A DNA stretch of 64,000 bases from NCBI GenBank assembly GCA_030765045.1, contig CM060962.1, positions 98,973,412 to 99,037,411 on the forward strand, in the 5' to 3' direction. The notes under the pieces are model-generated. The model worked only from the letters and a program-made list of their open reading frames with translations. It did not search any database and was not told where the DNA came from. The position numbers and the translations under genes are program-made. This stretch comes from Tenodera sinensis (taxonomy: Eukaryota > Arthropoda > Insecta > Mantodea > Mantidae). Below are positions 11,273-21,173 of this stretch, in pieces; within the stretch, counting starts at the first letter, position 1, and each line of letters opens with the position of its first letter.

Positions 11273-12966
11273 CACTAGTTACAGAAAGTTTAAACTCACC
11301 AACTACATTTTGGTGTGTGTGTTCACTGTTTTTGATTCCACCAAAATCATTAATTCTGAATTAATACATTCCTTTAAATATTTGAAGGCAAATTACAGTA
11401 TGCTTGATTACAAGTGGTTTGAACCTTCTCACAATATTTTCATATTGCATTTAACTTATGAAATCATATCAATGCATGACAGTAACATGCTTCTGATTGT
11501 TATCTTTTGGTGTCAAGTTTGCCTTGAATGCTATTCTCTGATGTTATGTTAACATAAATGTGTTAGTTTATGTTTATGTCACTCTGTTTATAACCTACTC
11601 TGTTATTCATGGGGAAATGTTTAGTTTAGAGTGTTCCAGAGCTTTTCCCAATGGTTGTGGTGTAATCAGAGTAATTTCAATAGTCAAGGTGATCAGTTCT
11701 GTTACAGCCTAACTGTTAATTGCACAGTAAGCATATTAGTATAGTGCCCCTAATAAACAAGAATGGGTAAAAGAGCAAATGTGAGTGCAGAAAAAGGAGC
11801 AATGGCATGTACTACAAAGATGCAGTATGGTCCAACAAAAAATAGCAAATAAACTGGGCATTTCTGACTATAGTGTTTGCTCTGCATTGAAGTGCAGAGA
11901 AAAAGCTGATTCCCTTGCTGATTGACCATGCAGTGGACGTCCAAGAAAAACATCAGTAGTGGAGGAGTAGACGGCTTTCAGCTGTGTCCATCTGCAGTGA
12001 AGTAAATACTACCAGGGCAGAGCCAGTATCAGTGGCGACAGTAAAAAGTCGCCTGTATGTATTTTATATTTTATATGTATTTTCATTGCTAGCTGTGAAG
12101 AAACCATTGTTAACCTGTCAACATAAGCTTAAAGGATTGTAGTGGGCCAAAGAGCACTAGAATTGGATCTTAAACAACTGGAAAAGTGTTCTGTGGACAG
12201 ATGAATCCAAATTTGAGAACTTTGGTTCAAACGTCAGCAGTATATCCGCTGTCACCCTGGGGAGAGAATGCTTGAAGCTTGCCTCCCCCCTTGTGAAACA
12301 TAGAGGTGGAAGTGTAATGGTGTGGGGGTGTTTCAGGAACAATGAAGTTGGAGACTTGGTGAAAGTGGAAGGTATTTTGGAGAAAAAACAATACCATCAG
12401 ATTCTTTCACTCTATGCTGTGCCATCTGGTATGAGACTTATTGGACATGGTTTTGTTCTTCAACAAGATAATGACCCTAAATACACATCAAAGTTGTGTA
12501 AGAACTATGTAAATAGGAAAGAGTGCTAAAATCCATGGCCTGGCCCCAACAATCTCCAGATTTATCCCCAATTGAACTTCTCTAGGAGGAGCTTGACAAA
12601 AAAGCAAAACAGATGATCCCTAACAGTGCAGATGAGCTGTGGCAGTGTCTTTTGCAAACCTGGGGTAATATAACTCCAGAGATGTTACAAAAATTGACTG
12701 CAAGGATGGCCCAAATTTGTAAAGCAGTCATCAAAGCAAGAGGTGGTCATTTTGATGAACAAAAACTTTGAACAATTTCCTTACTGCATACCAAAAACAC
12801 TACAGACAGTATAAAAACATGCTTTATGTGGGTGATTTTTTTGTATTTCATAGCGTATGCACTGAAGTTTGTTGCAGAGTAAAATAAGTATTTGATTCTA
12901 TTATGTTTATAAGTACAGCACCTAAAAGTTTGTTGTATGACGAGCTTAAACTTTCTGTCACTAGTG
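11273..12966 (+). mobile_element. Tc1-like transposon inserted in the Penelope element
   Basis: Flanked by TA (11271-11272 and 12967-12968). Both ends begin CACTAGT(T/G)ACAGAAAG and continue as inverted repeats (TTTAA(A/G)CTC). The surrounding Penelope frame rejoins when the element is removed. Length 1,694 bp is normal for Tc1-type elements. Confidence 0.85.
11930..12770 (+). pseudogene. Tc1-like transposase, degenerate
   Basis: Blocks of the DDE domain are clear: VLWTDESKFE (first D, about 12190), KHRGGSVMVWGCF and GDLVKVEGIL (12300-12380), GFVLQQDNDPKYTSKLCKNY (second D, about 12450-12510), SPIELL with a stop then EELDKK (third acidic residue, about 12570), and QICKAVIKARGG near the C-terminus. 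Frame breaks and internal stops (for example at 12526-12528 and about 12582) show it is dead. The N-terminal HTH part (11930-12130) is badly eroded. Confidence 0.85.
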
Positions 12967-13372
12967 TACATAGGAAAAACAAAATGAAGTTTGGGAATCA
13001 GATTAAAGGAACACCAGAGAAACTTAAAACTCAAACAGAAAATCCTGCTGTGTCACTCCATTTTTGGATAGAAAACCAAAACATTGGCCATAATATAAAA
13101 TTGTTAAAATCAGTTACTTCACCAATAGAACTGAACATTTGGGAAAAAATATACAGAATCAGGATTCTGGCATTGAATGAAGTGTTAAAAACTTTGCGCC
13201 CCTAACACCAGATGGCAACAGGACTGTAGCAGCAGAGAGAGTGAGCAGGAGGAAGGTAGCGTCAGTCACCCAACGGCTGAGGATGAGATCAAAGGATCTT
13301 GAAAATGTTTCAGCTTTTCTAACATTTTAAGTGAAGGTGAGTGTAAAAAAGTGACTCAAATGACTCAAAAAA

Positions 13373-14373
13373 TTGAATGGAGTGCTGTCACAAAATTTAA
13401 TTATGGAAATCTTCAAAATCAGGAAGAGTTAAAAACATTAATTTACTAGAGTGCAGCATGAAACACAATTGAAACTATCAATCTAAATCTGCAGCCAAAA
13501 GGTCTCCATCGTTGGATGACAGTTGTTTATTGAAGCAGGTACTATATGTACTATCTAACGCCAAGAGTGAGATTTCAAATTGCATTCAAAATCCTTAAGG
13601 CAGAAAATATATCCTGCAGACAATGTAATGTGCAACATGCATGCAAATATAGGTTCTATGATCTCAATTTTCTGCATGCACATAATTATGTATGTATGAC
13701 TCTAGGTGCTAAAATTAACATAAAATGTAATTTTAAAAGAAACCACCTTCCTGGCAATATTAAGCATTAGATTAGTACTTTAAGAGTACTGCAATATACG
13801 CTTGAAAATGCATTATAAAGTCTTTAACGTAATTGCTAGTACTGCTTTATTCTAAGAATAAACAGCTGATAGAGTAGGTTTTGAAAAGCAATACAACAGT
13901 TATTTTTATGTAAAACTTCCAATTTAAATAGTAACAGTAATGTTTGACTTCAGCACTTTTGTGCACGAAGCTTAAACAACTTAGCTGACCTATGGCTCAG
14001 AAGGTGTGTGTAGCTTTTCGACATCTTACTTTGCTTGGACTGCTGAACACATTAAAATTGCTGAGATGTAGGTGAGGGAAACTTATAAATTGTTTGGGGG
14101 AAGAAGAGAGTATTTTACTAAAAGTTGAAATGAAAACACAGATAAGCTTTCAAGAAAAGCACTAATGAAACATGCATTATCCAAGATCAGCATCCAAATT
14201 AATAATATGTGGACAATGAAAGGGGTATTCAAATTTTAACATCTTTTCTTGACATTCTACATTTTTCCCTTCCACTTTTCATATGTCACTGATATTTGAA
14301 GATAAATTTGAGAATAACAAAATTAAATATATCACTAAATGAGGGAGCCATATATATTATACATATGCACAAA
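13373..14373. other. Gene-free intronic stretch
   Basis: AT-rich, no supported ORF, repeat or RNA gene seen. Confidence 0.5.
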
Positions 14374-15047
14374 TACCAGGTGAGTCAGCCGCACCTTATT
14401 TTTTTGGAAGGTAGGCCACCCATCTAACGGCATGTGTGTCTTAGTCCAGTTTTGTGCTTACTAAAATATATTGCTTGACATTCTTAAAGGGAGGAATGCG
14501 CAAAATTGAGAGCAACAGTGCTTTAAGGGACAGAACGTACTCCTCGCTAAAGTACACCTAAAAAACATACGACTCGTTTACTGAGAGCGAATTCCGGTTC
14601 CCAGCCGATTTTACAAACTTTTTATTAGAGTATACATAGCAACATAATTCAGTAAACGGCTCGGAAAAATTGGACCTATCATATGAGTACACTAACAACG
14701 TCAGCTAAAAAGAAAATGGTGGATTCTTGTACTTAGAGCAGGGGTTGGTTGCCAAAAATTAGGAAAAATTTAGACACGCCTCATCCATCATGGACCTGTA
14801 CAGTCAAAACGGACATATTATTAAACAACAGTTTCTTTACATTTTTGCGTGAACTACGCCTCGTACTTCTCAATTAATGTGCATAACAGCTTTTGCCATT
14901 TAAGTAATACTATTAAATCGTCCAGCAAATGATTAAAACTGTCTTAAAAGCCTAAATCAAGCCCGAAAACTTGCGAGGTGGCAATGGCATAGCGCCAGGC
15001 ATACAAGTTCTACTATTGCACGCGGTACATGCTTTTTAGTCAAGTCT

Positions 15048-15132
15048 TGAAATAGCTGAATAGGATTGTGACGGGTCCTCTGCACTAACCCCCAATGACA
15101 CAGGTTCAAGTCTCAGCAATGTAAACTTTTTT
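15048..15132 (+). ncRNA. tRNA-like Pol III unit with T-run terminator
   Basis: TAGCTGAATAGG fits the A box and GGTTCAAGTCT, about 45 bp later, fits a weak B box. A T-run (15128-15137) follows as a possible Pol III terminator. The acceptor stem does not pair, so it is not a functional tRNA gene. Confidence 0.35.
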
Positions 15133-15504
15133 TTTTATGTTCATCAAAACTTGGAAACCGAATTCACAATAATGTAATTATGAAGTCCCTGAGGGTTTAG
15201 GACATAATTTAAATCGTTTTTGGTTGTCTGCATTTTTAATAGCACAATAATTCATTGTATGCAAAATTGAGTTTAACTTCCATGTTAAACTCTGAGAATG
15301 TAATTTCCTTGCTTTTTGTGTTCAAATGTGTATGAATGATCCTTATTTCAATTGCACCTACCTATAGGTGTGTTTAAACAACTACATAATTGTAGTTCAC
15401 CAATAAAGAAACATCAAACAATGTCATAAAACATAAATAAAACAATAAAAATGAATATAATAACAGTTTTCAGAATAATAATTTGTAAATTGTGAGGATT
15501 GCAT

Positions 15505-15605
15505 GGTAAAAAAAAAAATAGTACATGCATGTGATTTGAACCACCTTCACAGCAGACAGATTACTTCAGAGTCTTGCGCTCGTTCCAACTGAGCTACCTA
15601 GTAAC
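15505..15605 (-). ncRNA. tRNA-like Pol III unit with T-run terminator
   Basis: On the minus strand TAGCTCAGTTGG is a good A box, GACTCTGAAG resembles a Gln(CTG) anticodon arm, GGTTCAAATCA is a B-box relative, and an A-run on + (a T-run on -) at 15509-15520 follows. It faces the unit at 15048-15132. Likely a SINE or tRNA relic rather than a functional tRNA. Confidence 0.4.
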
Positions 15606-15890
15606 GTGTGAGGCAAACATTCTGTTTAAGATGTAATATTCTATGGTTCCAGTGAACATTTGCAGAAGTGCAAACGTCAACTATCTAATTACGAATATAC
15701 TAAAAAGCGATGTGATAACATCTATATTAGTACTAATTTCATCGAGTGTTTTACCTCCATGTTAAATACGCGGGTAGAACCTAGTAATGGGGTCGATGTT
15801 TTCATGTTGGATTATAAAATGCGGATTGCATAAAACTCGAGAATAAGGGGCAGCTGACTCACCTGGTATATAGAGGGTACCAGGGATATA

Positions 15891-17126
15891 CGAGGGCAGT
15901 TCAATAAGCACTGGTGTTTCAAAATACATGTTGTTATTAAGGCAAGTTGTTGTTACCATCATGTACACATTTTTTACTCATCACTAAAACAAGTTTGGTA
16001 CTGATTCATAGGTTAGTTTGGATTTGGCAGGCATTTCAATTAGTTGTTCAACATGTTTTCCCTAAAATAGAAAAAATGCAGTATTTTTCAATAATTCACT
16101 TTTTACTTCTGGATGGAAAAGCTTGCTAGGAGATAGGAGGGAAATTGGTTACATTTTATGGGGACTTTTTGTCATCTGGAACAACAGATATTGGTTCAAT
16201 GACTTTAAATCTGGTCAAATGTCTGCTTTTGATGAGGAGCACCCAGGATGCCCAGCAGACGTGTTTACCGAGGAAGTCATTGGAAAATTCCACTATATGA
16301 CTCTCACTGATTGTCAAACGAAAGTTTGTGAAGTAGCAGAGGCCATAGGCATATCGATGGGAATGACAAGTCACATTTTGCATGATAAATTGGAGATGAA
16401 AAGGTTGTCGGTCTGATGAGTGCCACGTTGGATAACAAGTGGGTGCAGCTTTGAAATTTGAAGCTATGTTTGGAGCTATTTAAGAAAAATTTGGAGGACT
16501 TTCTGTGTCAAGGTGTCACAACAATGAGTCCTAGATCCATCAGTATACTCCAGAAACCAAGCAGTAATCAAAAAAATAGTTTCTTTCTGGTGAATCTGCT
16601 CCAAAGAAGACAAAGACACTGTCCATCAACCGAAAAAGCGAAGGTGACGATTTATGAGATGCAAAGGTTGTCATGCTCACTGACTTCTTGGAAAAAGGAA
16701 AATAATTACTGGACAATACTACAGTGAGTTATTGGCTCGATTCGACCTGAAGTTGTAGACACAGTAGCGAAGCAGAAAGTGACATTTCACCACGACAGCA
16801 CTTTCATCCAGAGTTGTTGCCACCAAACTGCATTAATTGCAACCACTCCCCCCATATTCGGCTGACCTGAGTCCCTGTGATTTCTTCTTGTTCCCAAACA
16901 TGAAGAAATGGCTCATGGGAACAACATTTAGATCAAATGAGGTCATCATCGTGACAGGTGTATTTTGCAGAGCTTGACAATTCCTATTTTTTGGAGGGGC
17001 TAAAAAATGGCAGGAATGTTGAAAGAGGTGTATATCCCTAAAAGGATATGTTGAGAAATAAATAATTTGTGCTTGAAAAAATTGGCATCTTCATACCTAA
17101 TATAGGTACTTGTTGTATCACCCTCA
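15891..17126 (+). mobile_element. mariner-like element, TA-flanked, 1,236 bp
   Basis: TA at 15889-15890 and 17127-17128. The ends read YGAGGG on each strand and keep AA(T/C)AAG(C/T)AC further in, giving diverged TIRs. The length is typical of mariner. It lies only about 20 bp from the right end of the 14374-15868 TIR element. Confidence 0.75.
16100..16990 (+). pseudogene. mariner transposase, degenerate
   Basis: The N-terminal HTH region is readable at 16230-16416 (HPGCPADVFTEEVIGKFH, VCEVAEAIGISMGMTSHILH, KLEMKRLSV). Further on, in shifted frames, come the block before the second D (LTDFLEKG at about 16680), FHHDS (about 16785) and the third-D block YSADLSPCDFFLFPNMKKW (about 16850-16915), the DDD(34)D arrangement of mariners. 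The first-D block (DETWI) cannot be read. Multiple frameshifts and stops; inactive. Confidence 0.8.
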
Positions 17127-17128
17127 TA

Positions 17129-17613
17129 GATGCAAATATTTTTAATAGTAGCTCAGAATGTAATGAGAACTATAAAATGTTTCAATCCATAACATGTTAC
17201 ATTCATCAGCACAAACTGCTAGTAATACTCTTAACCATTCCCATACTCCTTCCTTGATCATGTTAACTATCCCAGATGGACATACACAAGGGTTGCTTAC
17301 AAGTCATGATAACCAATGCTTTTTGAGAAATGTGTTTTATCACAGAGTTTTCAAAATAACACATTGAGGGACACAACATATATTGTCAAGAAGAACATGT
17401 ATGTGGACAAGTTCCAGGCAAGAAGGGAATTAAAATCACAGAATTTGAAATTGTGCTGCAAATTTCATTATTCCTAAGTTATAAAAGCAAGGATGTTGAA
17501 CACGTTCTTTATGTTACTAACACACTTAATGACCTTTAAGGCAATTTAGGTTACCACATATTTGTTTACTGGCAAGGAGAAAAAAATTGAAAAAGAAGCT
17601 ACTAAATCATTGC
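17129..17613. other. Gene-free intronic stretch
   Basis: No supported feature. Confidence 0.4.
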
Positions 17614-17617
17614 TTAA

Positions 17618-18950
17618 CCCTTTCATTGTGTTGGCTGTTACATAGACGGTGGGAATTTAAACCTCTCTGTGCGTTGGCTGGAATGTAGACGGCAGGAGCT
17701 ACTCACTAGAATCAAGCCTTATTAGACACTGAAGGGAATCTCTGAACACACTTTGAGTTGAAAGAACATGTTCTGCCATCTGTTGGGGTTATGAAGAAGC
17801 AGTTTCAAAGAACTCTCTGCATTATAGCAACATCTGCAGCTTAAAATACAAAGGTTTGTGTATGCATTTTACTCTGCAGAGAGGCTGGCGTGGGGTCATA
17901 TGATTGTGGGGATTCATGTGTGCACAGAACATGGCTGGGCCTAGCAGGCAAGTGTCTTTTACGCAATGATGAATTACTGGCCGAATTTGATGCTTTGCCA
18001 TCTGATGTGTCAGATATTGATTACAGTAATCAGGAAAGTGAAAGTGGAAGTGAATGTGTTGATAGTGATCCCAGGGAAATAAGTGACAGTAACGAAAATG
18101 ATCCACCACCACAAGACATGCCACACACAGAGAGAAGACAGGTTGCCAATCCTATGTTTCAGTGCCTGAGGGGTAATTTTATTCTACAAAATTATGGTTT
18201 TCTTAACCGTAAGTCAGGTATTTCAGTGAATTTGGATGAAAATGCCACAGTTTTTTATGTTTTTAAATTATTTTTTCTTTCCAGATTATGCAGCTCATTG
18301 CTAAAGAAATAAGTATTATCATTTTCTTTGTGAGAAATAGTAGTTCTAAAAAATAATAGGATGGGTTAGCTCTAAGAGTTTTTCTACTTTTTTTTCTTCA
18401 ATTTTTTCTTATTCTGTATATATAAGACAAATATTGACATTCAAAACAAATTTAGTACTGTGAACCTTGGATAACTCTGATCATAAATACTCTCATTTTC
18501 ACTATGATATTTCTATTTTTAGTAGTATCAGTGCTTAGAGTTATTAGTGATTGGCAAATATTCAGATTTGAAATAAATTTAGTAAAATGAACTTTAGATA
18601 ATCCTAATATAATTATTGTCATTTTGACTGTCACACTTCTATGTAGTAGTGCTTAAGGTTATTAGTGATAATGTTACCTATTACAATAATTACCTGCCTT
18701 AATTAATGGCCCCTGTGGACAACCCTAGCTTCTGTGCATTGCGTGTGGCCTAAATTAAGCTTTTAAAATTAACTTTTTTTGTTGTTGAGAAAGTGGATTA
18801 TCTACATCAGTCTACAGCCTCCTAAGTGTGTGTTTCATGATATTTATATTCTTTTTGCATGTTATTGTATGAACAGAAAGCATTTTAAATTTTAAAAATG
18901 TCTCAGCAAGGAGGCGTCATCAAGTGAAAAATATCTCAGCAGTGAAAGGG
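17618..18950 (+). mobile_element. piggyBac-like element, TTAA-flanked, internally deleted
   Basis: TTAA at 17614-17617 and 18951-18954. TIRs CCCTTTCATTG and (minus strand) CCCTTTCACTG. At 1,333 bp it is about half the length of an autonomous piggyBac, and only the N-terminal part of the transposase frame remains. Confidence 0.85.
17934..18312 (+). pseudogene. piggyBac transposase N-terminal remnant
   Basis: An ATG at about 17933 starts MAGPSRQVSF, then stops. One base shift gives LRNDELLAEFDALPSDVSDI followed by an acidic Ser-rich stretch (ESESGSECVDSD), which is the typical disordered acidic N-terminus of piggyBac transposases. The catalytic DDD domain and the C-terminal Cys-rich domain are absent. 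Confidence 0.65.
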
Positions 18951-19059
18951 TTAATGTGCCACTTTTGTGCCTCATTCTATCCCAAAAAGTGCTTCTTACA
19001 CAAAGAATCTGTCAGTTTCTTTCTTTCCCTATCTTTATTAAAGTTTTATTAAGGTTGTA

Positions 19060-19312
19060 ACACCCACTACACCCACTCGTATTACATACATACTACAAGT
19101 GGTTACACTGGTGATTCATGAAATAAAATGATAACTGGGGAGGGAAACATTACCATTTGAAGCTTAGGGCACCTCACAGCATTTACCAGTTATGACTGAG
19201 AAAAAGACCTATGTCAGGAAGGACAATCCTAGCAGAACTTGAACTGCGGACCTTGCATCCACAAGTACATGTCTTAATGGTCTCTGCTACCTGCATCAGT
19301 GGATCTTTCAAT
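19060..19312 (-). mobile_element. tRNA-derived SINE relic
   Basis: On the minus strand the head GATGCAGGTAGCAGAGACC (about 19310) is followed by a B-box-like GGTCCGCAGTTCAAGTTCTG (about 19255-19235) and a body running to about 19060. No clear target-site duplication. Confidence 0.4.
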
Positions 19313-20639
19313 TTGGGTAGCAAATCATAATTAAGAGCCTGATGGTGAGTCTATTGGAATGTATTAGTACTGGAATGGCATAAATGTTTTCCTTCCCAGT
19401 GTCCCAAGAACAGGGAAGTTGTATGACACTGCCTAACAACATGTGCTATAAAAATGGAAATTATGATGCATACTCATAATATTATCAATACCAAAACTTT
19501 CCATATTTCATGTTGTATTTTGAAATCCTATCCAACTTTGGGATTTTGCAGAAGAAAGCTGTTGCCATGAGTAATTAAGTAACTCATGTAGTAGATTGAT
19601 TTGCAGGCTGTACCCACACTTCTAAAATATGTGACCCTTCTATAGCTTAGCTGGTAGCAGGCAAAATTTAAAATACAGTATTGGGGTCAAGAGTCATTTC
19701 AAAGGAATGCTTCTCTCCTTGGAGGTGTGGAGTAATCCCTCTGCTTTTTGGAACTGGCACTTCATACAGAATTCATTCATAAGCAACTCCATCCATTGGC
19801 ACTTAAAATGCAACTATTTAATGAGCAAATAATTATGATTACCTTCATAGTGATGAATGGTGTTAGTAAAGTATGCCAATAATATTAACAGTAACAAAGC
19901 TAACAATAGTTACCTATATTATTGGTCTTATTATGTGGCTTATTTTCATTAATGCAGCTTAGGTTTGAGAAAAACTGTTTAATAATTTAAATTATTACTT
20001 TCAAATCAGATACTGATGGATGCAAGTTTGTGTCTATGTGGAAATTTTAGGTGAAATGTTTACTATTATACTGAATAATACTATTATTGTAATGAATACT
20101 TCAGTTGCACAAAGAATTAATTAGATACCCATAAGCTAAGCAATCCAAAAATATACAGAAGGTGTAGTCTTTTGTGTAATTGTTTAATGCTGAGCACGTT
20201 TCTGGCGGAAAAGCCTCAGTTTTTAATTATATGAGCTGTAAGCATTCACACTTCCTGCATATAGCTGTCATATTAACAAGGGAGTATTGCAGTATTTATG
20301 TATGGAGTATATTTGCAGTGTTATTGCAGTATTTACTGTTTAATTCCTTAAAGGAGCACTCAATGTTGACTGCTAGTTTTAACCTTAAAATTAATAGAGG
20401 AGCAGTATAACTTGGGACAATTACCTCTCATTTTCTCATTTTAACATGAAATTGTAAAGGAAATGGCACCTGGAAATCCCTGAAGCTACAGAATGAATGG
20501 AACAAAGCTACAACCACTTTTAATCATGAATAACCTTTTATCACAAAGTTATTCAACAGTAGCCAATAAATCTTAATAGCAGTTTTTCAGTTTTTAATGG
20601 TACTATTTTTTTTGCTGCTATGTTACTACTTTACATTGA
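19313..20639. other. Gene-free intronic stretch
   Basis: AT-rich, no supported coding or RNA feature. Confidence 0.45.
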
Positions 20640-20686
20640 ACCATCCAATATGACACTATGTTGGAGGACATAAAAAAAAACTTAAC
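20640..20686 (+). mobile_element. 3' end scrap of SINE family B
   Basis: CCATCCAATATGACACTATG and GTTGGAGGACAT plus an A-run match the 3' end of the SINE at 57590-57840 almost exactly. The rest of the SINE is missing. Confidence 0.65.
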
Positions 20687-21173
20687 ATTGACCTTTTTCC
20701 TTGTCCACATTGTTGTTGGCTATGTGCCATGATAGGAAAATGTAATTGACAACATTTACATTAATTGTATACATGACATATAGTTGGCAGACTGAAGTGT
20801 TGTTAGATTACAAAACTGTTTTTTTAATTTTCATTATTCTATATCTGTTACCCTGGATTTTTCATACAGTAAATAACATTACAGTTCCTTCGTGTCTCTG
20901 GTGTAGGAACTCATTCTGGGAGCACTCTGAAGTGAAAAATTGAAAGTAATTCCAAAGGAACTACTTCCTTGAAATGATTCTGAATAAAGAATGAGTGTAA
21001 CACAAGCAGTTCCAATAAGCCAAAACACAGTAATGTGTTGCATTCACTCTTATTTTTACTAATTTTATCCCTCCGGGCATATATAAATGAGCATAATTGT
21101 ACATCTGGACACACAGTGTTAAATATTTTGTACAAGTTATACAATATGACTGAGTTGTTTTTTCTCTTTCTAG

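Larger units (their letters stand above)
10335..13372 (+). pseudogene. Penelope-like retroelement, decayed copy 2, split by Tc1
   Basis: Plus-strand blocks: RT start at about 10335-10450 (SLELIKHLQNYNIPESH), RT at 10450-10790 (TRKNFFTFDKK; YVNDLFAIIP; HIKFTIEVEENTLPFLDL), a C-terminal block at 10896-11270 (TDWKHRKCSYHPWTFRKF ... IYQISCESCEKSYT), and, after the Tc1 insertion, the rest of the GIY-YIG region and 3'UTR (12969-13372). Like copy 1 it starts inside RT, and the two copies lie head-to-head about 15-60 bp apart. Several stops and frameshifts. Confidence 0.85.
14374..15868. mobile_element. TIR element (about 1.5 kb), non-autonomous, with tRNA-like units
   Basis: Ends 14374-14401 and 15842-15868 are inverted repeats beginning TACCAGGTGAGTCAGCYGC, with two or three mismatches over about 27 bp. 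If the outermost TA is the duplicated target, the element is 14376-15866, as for Tc1/mariner-like elements; an AT duplication is equally readable. No transposase is encoded. Two tRNA-like sequences sit inside. Confidence 0.65.
5909..21173 (+). other. Large TE-filled intron of the MFSD4-like gene (15,265 bp)
   Basis: Donor gtaatc at 5909 and acceptor CTTTCTAG|GTGG at 21173. From 5909 to about 8370 I see only AT-rich sequence without genes. From 8370 to 18950 it is packed with nested transposable elements listed separately. 18951-21173 holds two SINE relics and otherwise nothing recognisable. No alternative exon of the transporter was identified in it. Confidence 0.7.

Noticed and set aside
15505..15605. 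Functional tRNA-Gln gene
   Set aside because: The anticodon arm resembles Gln, but arms do not pair properly, and the B box is mutated.
17822..18124. 100-codon minus-strand frame rich in His
   Set aside because: It is antisense to the piggyBac N-terminal remnant, with no independent support.
21035..21173. Using ATG 21035 as the start of the transporter
   Set aside because: These 47 codons are intron read-through. The acceptor at 21173 and the exact phase-1 match to exons 5750-5908 and 4714-4840 place the border at 21174.
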